In this document: positions 1-12,000 of the stretch, piece after piece
Layout: each line of letters begins with the position of its first letter
Position numbering within the stretch: the stretch's first letter is position 1
Assembly (NCBI GenBank): GCA_016177145.1
Contig: JACOVV010000108.1
Span: forward strand, 1 to 18,488
Reading direction: 5' to 3'
DNA length: 18,488 bases
From: Candidatus Omnitrophota bacterium
GTDB lineage: Bacteria; Omnitrophota; Gorgyraeia; JACOVV01
Translations under genes and position numbers: made by a program
The notes under the pieces: generated by a model
Database searches by the model: none
Seen by the model: only the letters and a program-made list of their open reading frames with translations
Told to the model about the DNA's origin: nothing

Positions 1-3000
1 ATATCCAGATGAATCTCTCCCGCCGCTAATCCCGTTAAATCTTCCCGCCACAACATCTCCAGCGCCGCGCGATACTCATGATTGGGGTCTAACGGATGTT
101 CAGCCCCTTCTTCATCCCTGTAGGTCAATGCTTCTCCGTTGATTAACCGCAGCAACCGGTTCATCCGCGCCACATTCCTCACCGTCTTGTCTTTGTCATA
201 TTCGATCGTGTTCTCGTCCCGGTCCTTCGGATTGGCCAACTGCCCCATCAACTTCCCAAGCTTCTCCTGGTTACTGTCAGCCGCGGCGTAGATATCTAAC
301 TTCAGATCTTCAGTAATACTTAATCCCCAGTTGTACAACAGATTCTCCTTGAAATGCGTCGCCTCTCCCGCCATATTGGCTGCTGCCAATAACTCTCCAA
401 TCCGGTTCATGTCCTGTTGGTATTTCGTCAGCGTATACTCTCCGCGATCCGCAATCCCATCTCCATTGACATCCGGCGCCACCGCTTCACTCAACACCCA
501 CCCCAGCTTCGCTAATGCTTCCTCTTTTCCTAAATCTAACCGCAGTTTCAACTCATTCCCTTGCACTAATCCAGTCAGGTTGTAGTTATCAACTAAGTCC
601 TCATACAAACTCCCCGGTCCACTGTTATTCCTTAAATCTATCAGTAGTTCATTGATCCGCACTTGATCGGTTAGATAATTATTTAAGGTGTATTCACTCC
701 ACAAATCCACCCCTTCGGTTTGATTCTTTGGATTCCCACGAGGACTCACTCCACTCCCCAGGATAAACCCAACCAGATAATCCGCGTCGCTCTGTAGAAC
801 CCCTTCTCGCAGCTGGATCCTCCCGCTTAACCGCGCATCCGTCCCATCCAGTCCCCAGTTCGATATCCATTTTTCTTTAAACGCTTGATCTCCGTTGATG
901 CCTCTCAACAACCCGGCCATCCGGGTTGTTTTTATCTCATACCGATTCTGATCGAACACATCCGCATCACCGTTGATTTTCCTGGGATGGATTTCCTGTC
1001 CCAATATCTTCCCAAGCCGACCAATCGAATCCAAAATCGCCTGGCGACTTGGAGTAGTTTCTGGAACCGCCATCCCCAGATAAATCTCTCCTTCTGCCGG
1101 CAGTGTCAATCCCCACAAATACGCAAAATTTTCACGGAAAGAATAGACGGTTGGCGTTACTGTATCCGTCATTGCGGATGTCTGCGTTACCGTATTGATC
1201 AAATTCATTACAAACGCCGTGTCCGGCAGATCGCTGATGAATTCCGTCTGTTTCTGCGTGATGAATTGATCCAGGTCCGCCTGGGTCTTCCCCTCCAGCA
1301 GGTTCCAATCCGAGCCCACAATTGTCCCCACCGCTTGCTCGATCCATCCCCCCGCGATGTCAAATAATCTCGTTCGGGTCGCCGCATTCGGCGTCTCCGC
1401 CGTTAATCCCGTCCCATACACCTCATTAAACCGTGTGATCGAATCCCCGTTGATCGCTCCCTTCAACGCCGCAGCGTACGGCAGCGCTTTCAAAAACTTC
1501 CCAACGTCAAACGATAAATCCCCTAATAACGCCGAGATCGCTTCTTCCTGTTCTACCGTCAACTCCCCGCTCGGATCAAACCCGAATAACGACTGGAATT
1601 CATCCGCCAACCCTCCCTGGCTGATCCCATCGATCAATTCTTCAAAATCCCCGCTCAGAATCCTTAAGAAACTCTCTAAACTAAATGTTCCTACCCTGGG
1701 ATTGACCGCCCCAAATAACTTCTCCTCGATCAGTTTCATCTTGCCGGCATCCATCGTTGTCCCAAAGTATTCTGCCAATCCCGTCAGCGGTATCTCAATC
1801 TCCAACCGGCTGTTGATCCGTTCGATATACCCCTTCTGCTGATCCACCGGCTTGGCCGCGTCTTCATTGAGCGCCCCCACCAAATCCACCAGGTTGGACA
1901 CGCTTCTGACATACTTCGGTTCCTCAAACGTCGTCTCTGCCGGGTTCACCGCACGTCCTAAGATATGCCCCAGCCGCGCCACATCCCCGCTCGCCTTCGC
2001 CCGCAGGATGATTCGATTCAGCGTGGCATCTGTTAAGTTACTCTCTGTTAACTGATACAATCTCAGAAACCGTTCCTTAAATGCTGTGTAGTAGGGCTGG
2101 TACCCTTCCGGCTCTGGGTTGGTTCCGTTCATCACACGCAATAACCCTGCCTGCGCGTTGATCGTCCGCACATGTTTGCCCTGGTCATACTGGGTCCACT
2201 GATCCGTCCCATCTTCCCCTCTGGGGTTAGCCGTCTCATTGACCACATCCGCCAGGTAATCCAACGGACTATTCTCCTCCGCTCGAAGACTTAAATGAAT
2301 GATTCCATTGCCATCCTTTAATAACGCCTCAGTGAGTCCATACGCATATAACCAGTTCGCTTTATACGCCTGCTCTTCCGCGTTCCCCGCGGTTGGTTCA
2401 TTGATCACTTTCAACACCCCGTAAACACGCTCCACATTCACCGGATACCTCTGCGCATTGTACTGGCTCCGGTCTCCATCAGGCACTACTCCCTCCGCCA
2501 GGATATAACTCATCTCCAGCACATCCCCGCTCATCTCCAAACTGTACCGGATATCCTCACTCCCTAAATTCAATCCCCACACATACCCCAACTTCCCGCG
2601 CCAGACTCGATCCGCCGCGTTCACGTAATTACTCAATAACACCGCGATCTCCTGATTGTCCCTCTTCACATTCGCCAGATCATACGCCAATGCCTGACCG
2701 TTCTTGTCCTTGGGATGGATCATTCGCCCTAATATTTGTCCCAACTTCCCTCGCACATCACTCGGCCCGCTGGTCTCTTCCTCTAATAACAGCTTGATCC
2801 GCTCTGTATCCCCATACACATCCCCGGCGCCGGCCGATCCTAACTGCGCACGATACTTCCACAAGTACAACATCGCATCCCGGAACGATTTATTCTCCAC
2901 ATCTGCCGTGTCATTGATCGCCCGCAGTAACTCCGCTTCCTTGGCGATATTCTCCTGGTACGTATTATCCGCCGTGAAACTCCCTTCCGCCGGATGGATC

Positions 3001-6000
3001 TCCTGCCCGATGATCTTGCCCAGCCGGTTCATTGATGCCTGCTTGGCCGCTCGATCCGGTTCTGTCGCAGGAACCGTCATCCCCAGGTAAATGTTCCCCG
3101 AAGATGGCAGCGTCAAATCCCACAAGTACGATAAATTATTCCGGAAAGTCTGATCTCCCGCATTCAGCAGGTTCATCACAAACGCCATGTTCGGCAGGTC
3201 GGTGATGAATTGGCCGATCTTTCCATTATAGAAAGCATCGTTCGGAGGGATTCCTTGGTCCTGCGCTTCTTGAGTCCACCCTCCCAGAATATCAAGCAGG
3301 ACTCCACGGATCGCGGCGGGAGCATAACCGTTTTGCGTGAACGAAATCGTCTTGTTATAAACAGCTAAGAATTCAGCAGAGCGGCCGCCGCCGGTCACTG
3401 CGTTTGCCAATTGCTCGACGAGAGCATTCGTCAACCCGTCAAAAAATCCTTGAGCATCCTGGAAATCGGGCGATCCCTGAATGTCAAACAGCAGCGTGCG
3501 GAGCGCCGCCCCCACGCCTAAAGCCCCTTCCGGCAGATTTCCTGTCAATTGTCTATCAACAGGACGTCCTGTATTGGCGTTGACTAAAGCTGCCGCGAGT
3601 TCTGCCGTGTAAATCTCCAGGAACCGCGGCAGTGCGCCGGCCCCCTTGACAGCCGTTAAAATCGCCGCGGCATCGGAAACGTCCTGCCGATAATCATTCA
3701 CTAACTGCTGATACTTGGTTTGTGGATTAGCAGGATCCTCTTCTTTGGCTTTCTCCCAGAATGAGGCCGCTATATCCGCGATCATCTGTTGGTCCCGGAT
3801 ATTCTGGTTATAACCGGCTGCTGATGCCACAGGGAAGAGAACAGCCAATGCATCCCAGCCCCCGGATAACGCGCTCAGCAAGAGGGCCTGCCGCTCCCAG
3901 ACTCCCTGGAGTTCATCCAGCTTGCTCTCCAACGCCGCATTGGTCAGGCCGGCAATCTCTTTTCCAATCAGAAGATCTGTCTCGATAATCTTGGGTTCGT
4001 TATGTTCCCACTCCCACTCCACGTCGTGCTCTCTTCCGTTAACATTGTTGACCGCTTGTCCGGCGGCTCCAAAGTAGATCACGCTCACTAAGTCAAATAA
4101 CTGTTTCGTTTGATCTCCCGTGGGATGAGTTTGTCCGTGGAAATCAACTCCGAAGAGCGACACCAACCGGTCATTGACCGCGCCGCCGTCTTTGGTTCTT
4201 TCAAAGAGTTTCGCCGCCAAATGAAGCAGGTAAGGATAGCTGTTTTTCATTCTTTCGACGGCCGCTTCCTTGGTCTCGCCGCTAAAACGATTTCCCGCGG
4301 AGTCGGCCAAACGGTTCATGTCGAACAGAATCTGACGGATTTTATTCTTCGCGTCGAGAGTCAATTGGCCGGCCGCGTCGAATAACGGGATATCGTAAAT
4401 CAGGCCGAAGTCGTTCCCGATCTGTTCAATCCCGGAATTGCGCAGTAAATCCCCAAACCCGTTAATTTCTTCATCGCTTAATAGAAGGATCTGCTTGAAC
4501 CCTTCCAATTGCTCGGTAATCAACTGCTGAAAAGAATCGTTATTGACCACCACGAACTCGTCTCTTCCCTCTACCACCCGAAAATCAAGGTATCCTTTTT
4601 CCCTGGCCTGGTTCATCCATCCGCCGACCACATCCAATAAGGCCTCCCTGTTGGCAGCCCTCCCAGCCAGATCCGATAAAAGACCGATTCCATTCTCTGC
4701 TGACAGCGTGGTCGAGAACAGATTATTAAATCTGGCCATTAACCCAAGAGATCCTTCCGGCGGGTTGTTGGCATCCTCGATCAAATCATCCAATAATTTC
4801 ATCGCCCAGGGGATCGCCTCGGTCAATTCTCCTCTCTTGCGAGCCATGAATCGGTCAAGTTCCGCTTCTTTACCCGGAATGATCCGGATAAGACCGTCGT
4901 GAATCTCAAGGAGCGCTCCTTGCGTTGAATCCTCCGGCGGATTCAACGCTTCCTCCACCCACGCGCCGCTCAAATCAAAAAACGGTTTATTCGGCTGATT
5001 GCCGCCGGCGCCGCTGAAATCAAAACTCAGGTTTCCTTCCGTCTTGAGGATATCAACGTATTGCTGAGAATCGGTCACTGCCGGAAGTGATTCTGCCCAG
5101 AATATGCCGAACTGTTTGAGGATTTCTCTGCCAGGATCAGGCAGGGCATTCTGTCGTAACCGTTCCAGCGAATATTCCGCTTGGGGCAGAGAGGTATACC
5201 AACGGAGCATGTTCTCTCCAGACGCCTGCCAGGTAAAAATAATCCGGACCAAAATATCCCGGGTGTAAGAAGTGACGAAATTGGGATTTGGATTGATCCC
5301 CTCCAAATACCGAATGTCGTACATCACTCCCAGTGCGCGGCCTAAGCTTTGAGGATACGGGTTGTGCCGCTGGAATTCGTTGACCTTCGGGTGCTTGCCG
5401 AGAGTAATAAAGAACACATCGGTAATACCGAGTCCATTGTCATTGAGCGCCCCGTCCCTAAAGAGATTCATGTAGGGGATAGCATTAAAACCCCGGTTAT
5501 TGTCATTGAACGATGGATTTGTCCTGAATTGATCACTTTCGACGACCGCGATGTTGAGCAATAGCTTTCGAACTTCGCTCGTCATACCGGCGACATCAAT
5601 TTTACTAGTAATAATTCCATCAAGAGCGGTGTTGTTTTGGGCCAAATGACCATTGATAACGTCTTGAGTCACGCCGAAGATTTCACTGAAGAGAATCACA
5701 AAATTCCGCCGGCCGTTTTGCAGCTTGGTCGTTCCTTCACTTCCCGTGACCCGGCGCAATTCCTCCAGCAGCTGCTTCGCCTGTCTTAAGTCCACCAGGA
5801 ACTGCACCGCATCATACCCAGCGACAGGAGCGTTCGCGATAAACGTGGCCGCTTCGATCAGGGCAGCGATCGCGCCGGGATCGGTCACATCTCCCGCTGC
5901 CGGAATGGCGCCGCTGGTGATGTTATAGAAGAATTCGAAATCGCCAATGGCGCCGTTGGCAGCCCGGAGAGCTTGCAAGAGCGCGTCATAAGAAACCGTT

Positions 6001-9000
6001 GTCCCTTCCTGCGCCATGACGATGTTACTGACAAAACTGGTTGGGTCTACTAACGGCACTTCGACTTCTTCTCCTTCCCCGCCGGTTAAAGAAGGGGCTG
6101 CCATCAAAGCCGGCGCCTGCAGAGCCGCCGCGGCAGTCGCTGCCAAACGAACTTTGATTTTGTCCGCCGTGGCAGGGAGATCGATCTCAATTTGTTGGCC
6201 GTTGATGTTCAACGACTGCTTTCCTTGAGTCATCCTCACAAAAAACTGCAGTTTCAATAACTGCGTCATGTCGGCTAAGTCGGCATAATCCACTCCATCC
6301 TCCAGACCGGTTGCCGACAAGAGAACGGCTTTCTTCTCAGGATTCTGCGTCAGGAATTGTTGGATCGTCTCTCCCAGCGCCAACGCCCTTTGATAAGCCG
6401 CTAATCGGCCATCCAGATCCAGCTCGCCCCAATGCTCCGCCAAGCCCACATCCACTAACCTCATTTGTCCTTCTTGGCTCAGCGGAATTTTAACCGTCCC
6501 TATCTGCGCCGGTTTCAGGGCGATCACATCGAAGAGACGCAGAGCGTTCCAGACGCCGATCGAATTTTCACCTTCGGCTGCCGCCGGCTTCTTTGAAAAG
6601 AAATAAACCAGATCCAGTTGCTCGCCGGCAGACAAGCTGGAGAAAAGTTCAGGGACAGCATCGGTCAACTGCCGGTGAACGCTCAAATAACGAGATTCAA
6701 AACTGTTCATCGCCTGGTCCCACTGTTCAGGTGTCCCAATCGGCGCCGCAAAATCTACTTTGGCTAACTGCACCGCTTTGTCCGCCAACGGACGATCCGG
6801 CAAACCAAGGGTGATGCCCAACCGGACCCTGGAGAGAGCCGCCTGTTTCATCTGGCGCAAACCAAACTCGGGCGCGCCGGATTCCGTCACCGCCGCTTCC
6901 TTGAACTGGATCAACCACTGTGAAGCGTTATCTACTCCGAACCTGGCCGCTTCGATCTGTAAGAATGGCTTGAGTTCTTTAACGTCATTGACGATTTGCT
7001 CTACCCATTCCTGAACCGTCTTGCCGCTGGTCTCCAGGACCAACGCCCAGCGGAGCGCATCGGCGAAATGGCCGGGGTTGGTCAAATCAAGATTTTGTGA
7101 CGCTGGTTCTGTGGCTTGAGTCTGGATTGCATCCACCAACTCCCCCACCGGCCGCGTCATCCGGGTCTCATTTAGGTAACTTTGGATTTGTTCTTGCGCA
7201 AGTTCTTTGGCGCTGAAAATCTGTTCGATTCCTGACTTCGCCGAAGCGATTCGATCAATGAGCCCCAGGGTATATCCGGCCGGCAACGTTGTTATTTCTC
7301 CTTCCACCTTCGGTTCTCCGAAGGTCGCCAGCCCCGCCAGCAGGCCGACGGTCTGCGACGCCGCCGAATTAGGATCGGTAAGATCATAGCTCACTCCTAA
7401 TTTTTCGCTGATCCGCCCCTTGACAACCGCCATATTTCCCAAATGCCTCTTCACGTCAGCCAGAGTGAGATGGGTCCGCGCTCCTCCTTCCTCTATATAG
7501 GAGACCGTTGCCGCCAGCGCCCAGTAAATGAGGAGCGCTTGATCCTGAGGTTGTGAGGGGTCAACAGCCCTGCCGATCAGACTGCTGACTTCGGGCGCCA
7601 ATCCAGCGGCATTCTCCAAAATTCCCATCTCATTGAACTGATCGAGAAACTGCGGATCACGGGTCAGAAGCGCTTCCGTCAACAAGAAAGAATTAGAATT
7701 TCTGGGGTCAACCCCGCGATTGACTTCGTTGGAAAAGAGGGCAGCGATCTTCTCGTTGGACCGCAATTGATTCATTTGATCAAGAAGACCGTTTACCCAT
7801 TCATCGGCTTGTTCAACGGTCTCGCCGCGGGAAGCCGCTGCCGCCTGGCGGAAGAAGGACCAGGCGAAAAGTTTCTGCCTCGAATCAGAATTCAGGAAGG
7901 CGGTCAGGTTGTAGCGCGAGATAAAGGCGTAGTCATGACTATCGGCAAATGATTTCACATCTGTCAGTGATACCGGAGGATCTAACCCCGACAGGTCCGC
8001 CAGAAACTCGATCATCCTAACGGTGTCCGTATTAGGACTCTGTATCGCCGGCAGCGTCTCTTCGGGCGCCAATAACGGAATCTTCCCGGCTTCCGCGTTG
8101 TCGATGCCGGCAATTTTGGCTTTGGTCGCGGTTAAAACTCCCAATCGGCTCTTAGCGGCAGCAATGACGGTCGGGACTTCGCTGGATGGAACCGCGTTCT
8201 CCTCCGCCCAGATCGCCCATTCGATCAAACGATTGAACCCGTCGGCTTGAGCCGGATCTACCGTCACTCCCAACGACTGCAGCGGCCTCTCTGCCCCTTC
8301 TTGGCCGTATAACGCCGCGGCAATCGCCAGCCGCCGGTCAAAGGAAGGTTCGTCAAAATGTTCGCTCTGCGCCAGGAGGGTAAACCACCGGGCCAGCCCA
8401 GAAACATTCTCCTTTACATCCCCCGCTTTGTCCCCGATGAGAATTTGATAGAATGGCAAATTGCGGCCGTAATCGGCGTCATACTGTTTGACAAACGCCA
8501 CCGGGTCCGCGGCTGGACGATTTTCAGAAACTGTCTTTGCCAGTAACGCGTAATAGAGGTAACGATACGGATCGGCGCTGTTGAAGGAAACTCCATTGCC
8601 GTTGTCGTAGATCCGGACCATCCATTGGAGAAGGCCGGTGTTGGGGTCTGTAATCTGAGCCGGATCTATCTCAGTCATTAAATCGGCTAAACCCTGGACC
8701 AACGGATGGTCTTCTGTCAAAGAGGGAATGCTATTCGACCCATCAGCATTCTTTAAACCATCAACCACCCGCGTAAGATTTTGAGTCCTGCCCGGCATTC
8801 CGGAGATTTCCTCAAAAGCAGCCCTTCCGACCTTCTGAACTTGAGGAGTTACCGGACTCTCCGGCTGCCGCGAATTCCCTCCAACACTCCAGAATTGCGC
8901 CGCAAGATCATACCAATCCTGCGGTGTCATCGTTCCATTGCGGTTGATAATGAGCGTTTGATCGCCGGTCAACTCCAAAACTTTATTTTTCCACTCGGTC

Positions 9001-12000
9001 ATCTCGTAGCCGCGTTGTTTGAGCTGGACCAGGAATCGCGCTAATTGAGCATCTTTGGAAACCGGGTTATATAAAGAACCGGCCACTCCCAGCGATCGAG
9101 CCAACTCTTTGGCGCCGTTGAGATCATTGATATACTGATCTGCATCCTCTCTTGTCGCGATCCCATCGGCCCCGGTCCCTTCCTTATAGAAGCGGATCGT
9201 CCACGGGATCAATGTCACTTTTGGATTAACGACTGCCTGGGAATCCACTTCTCTGATTCGGCCGGCAAAACGGCTTACTATTTCATTGACCTGAACATCG
9301 GCCCCCTGTCCGGCCCGATTCACCATCGCGCCAAGAACGATTAAGTCATCCGGATCGGTCCCTTGCAGTTCCGCCAAATCATCTAAACGATCCATCGCCT
9401 CGAGAATTCCATTCACGTCTATCGCCGAGTTGAACTGTTTCCGCGCGGCCCACTGGATACTCGCTTTCTTCATCTCTTTTTCATCCATGTAAATAGGCCG
9501 TAACTCTTCTTGTAATCCCGCCGCCTGAGCGATCAGGGCTTTCGTCTGGCCGATCCCGACAACCGGCGCCGCCACACCACCGGTAAAAGTCACTCCTTCA
9601 ATACTCCTGTCTACCATCGCAAACATCCGCAGTGTCTCCAAGAATTCCACATTGACAGGGATCAAAGAAAGAAGCGGCGGCGCATCAAGATAAAAAGAGT
9701 CCTTGCCCTCTCCCATATACCCTTTGACCTCTTGTTTCAATTCCACCATCCGGTCCAGCATGTCCGTGAGCTCTTCCATCTCCATGTTATCGCCGCCGTT
9801 ATTATTTTTCGCCGTGCGGTGCGCCACAAAATATTCGATGACACGGAAAGCGTCCATGGGATTGTTCTTCGCCAGGTAGATTAAATTTTTCGCGCCGCCA
9901 TCTTCATGGAACAACCGGATCACTTTCGGAAGAATTTCTCCCCAGGTCTCCAATTCCTGATCAAAACGCCCCGGCTGCTGGCTGAAGTAATTCTTATAAA
10001 TCAATAGGGCAAAAAGGAAGTACTCATTTTCAACAAACATTTCCCTTATTCCCTGAACGAAGACATCCTGATCGGAATTATTTTCAGGAATATCCAATTG
10101 GAACTCCCGCCGCAGGACTGCCGCCATTTCCTGCCGTTCTGTGGATGTGAAGAAATTAAACCAGCCGCGGACTTTGTCAGCGGTCAATAAAGCGTTGAGT
10201 TCTCCCTTGATCCCCTCCATTTGGTTTCTCTGTTCCTCTGTTACCGGCAAAGTTCCGGCTTTCAGGGCATTCAAGAGAGGCGTCGCCACCCCCAATATTC
10301 CTATGTAATTGCTTGCTAACTCCGCCTCGGCCCTGCTGACTTTATCCAGCACGCCGCTCCCTTCTTCATTCAACTCCGTATCCACCTGACTCCAGAGCTG
10401 CTGGTATCCCGCCGTTGTGGATAAAACAGCCGCTTCGTCAATTCCCCCCTCTATTAACACTTCATTCCAGGAAACGACCACCGATTCGGTGAATTGTCCC
10501 AGCAGCGCCCGGATCCGGATGCGGTTTTCCTCAACACTGCGCAACGCGGCCATTACCCCCCCTTCCCATTGGTTATTCATCGCAGTATGGACATTCCCTA
10601 GCTGCTGCCGCGCCAGTTGATGGGATTGTTCATATGCTTCATACCGATCGTTGACCGTTTGATGCAGTTGTCCGAGCTTGTCTTCCAGTTGCCGCATCCC
10701 CGCGAAAAGAATATTGAGCCGGGTAGTTACCTCACGGTACTGCTTCAGTGTCGGCTGTTTGGCGCTGTCATATTTTTGGGCCTTATCCTGGATTTCTCGA
10801 TACCATTTATTGGCCTTACCAAGAAGTTCGTCAATCTCCTTTAGCCGTTTTTGAAACTCCCCCGCCTTCCATAATTCTTCCGCCTGTTTGTATTTTTCAA
10901 CGCTCTGTTGGTACTGCCGGATGGCCGTTCTGTATTCGTCCAAATTCCCAAAGGCGTTCTCCAACGCCGCGCCCAACTTCATCCCTGCAGGAGCTGCCGT
11001 CTCCGCCCCCGGAGCGGCCATCGCCGTGTTGTAGGGTAATAAGGCAAGAGTATCTCTGCGGGTTCGCTCTGATTCCGTATTGGAATCACGAAGTCTCTGT
11101 TCAAACTCGGGATCCACAAAACCATCAACAGGAACATTTTTGCCGACCGATGTCATCCATGAGAAAACCGAGCTAAAATCAGGTTGAGTGGTTAACGCCG
11201 CTCCTATCACATATTCCTTTTTCTCCGTTTCTGTTTCCTCTCTCGATTGAACAAATACCCCTACCCCCGGATTGCCGAAAGTCCCCAAGACGGGGCGGTT
11301 GTTCTCCCCTTTCCCCCAAGGATGCCAGGTGGCTTCTCCTGTCATAAGCTCATTCAGCCCCTGATAAGCCCACCGCATCGCCACATTTCCCAAGCTGACT
11401 CCGGCGCTCACTGAAGGACGCTGCTTGAGCAGACCGGTACGGCTGTCTCTGATGTTGACCCATCCAAACTCAACCGCATACTTCATCGGGACCCGGACGA
11501 TTACTTCTCCTCCGAGAGAAATACGGACGCTGCCATTCTCCCGGACCTTGTCCCAGTTGGCCGAATCCGTCACGAAAGGAAGATAGTCATACCCGCTTAA
11601 AAGTTCATCAGCCAGATTCGTTTCTCCGGTCACTCGAATGCGCCCTACCGGTCTCCATGGCAAGATCAAATCCACCCCCACAACCGCTCTTTCCAAGCGA
11701 GTGCCCTCTTTAATCTCTGCCGCTTGATTATCTAATCGTCTCTGCCGTTCAAAATCGCGATATTCAAAAACGGTGTTTACTTTCAATCCCCCCATCAACA
11801 TCGCCAATCCGACCCGGCGCTCCTGATTGTTTAATTTATCCCAGTTCAACACTAGATGATCGAGCGCCAGCATCTTGAGATGAATGGCGGTATCGTCCAA
11901 CGAAGCATTGTCCATGCCGAAGGTATAGTCAATGACAAGCGGCGCACTGGCCCTTCTGGAATCTCTAGACCCGCCGATCTGCAGTGTGCCTGTCGTTCTA

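Larger units (their letters stand above)
1..1139 (-). repeat. Tandem array block B: units 6 to 10 (last one cut by the window edge)
   Basis: Units start at 1139, 881, 608, 353 and 71 (residues 5784, 5870, 5961, 6046, 6139). Unit 6 has FRENFAYLWGLTLPAEGEIY and GKILGQEIHPRKINGD. Unit 7 has NWGL and VSPRGNPKN. Unit 8 carries the EF-hand-like loop. Unit 9 has FKENLLYNWGL, ANPKDRDEN and RMNRLLRLING. Unit 10 begins RAALEMLWREDLTGL and runs past the window. Unit lengths are 85 to 93 residues. Unit 6 is a near-copy of unit 1. The array probably continues downstream. Confidence 0.8.
3381..6086 (-). other. Unrecognised region preceding the repeat array (residues 4135-5036)
   Basis: About 900 residues, mixed helical with several loops rich in Asp, Asn and Gly. 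One is at 5530-5430 (NDNNRGF, then RDGALNDNGLGITDVFF), and an Asn/His/acidic loop with VNNVNGREHDVEWEWEH lies near 4060-4010. Two copies of the GGW module described separately fall inside it (4982-4779 and 4733-4485). I recognise no family and no catalytic signature. The downstream part looks like a diverged ancestor of the repeat architecture that follows. Confidence 0.5.

Noticed and set aside
885..1842. Plus-strand open frames at 885-1367 (160 codons) and 1357-1842 (161 codons)
   Set aside because: Both are antisense shadows of GGW copy 4 and the array. The opposite frame shows clear protein repeats, while these show only their mirrored composition.
1..3146. CRISPR-like or transposon-like repeat
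   Set aside because: The periodicity is in the protein (79 to 95 residues) and the frame is kept throughout. Units are diverged in DNA, with no short identical repeats and unique spacers, and no terminal inverted repeats or transposase.
6087..6161. Possible transmembrane helix in the Ala-rich segment
   Set aside because: Arg, Lys, Gln and Pro interrupt the hydrophobic run, and the following acidic Gly-rich turn fits a linker better.
10417..11176. Plus-strand frames at 10417-10620, 10617-10844 and 10748-11176
   Set aside because: They overlap one another and lie opposite the coiled-coil and hinge coding sequence. No ribosome binding site or domain supports them.
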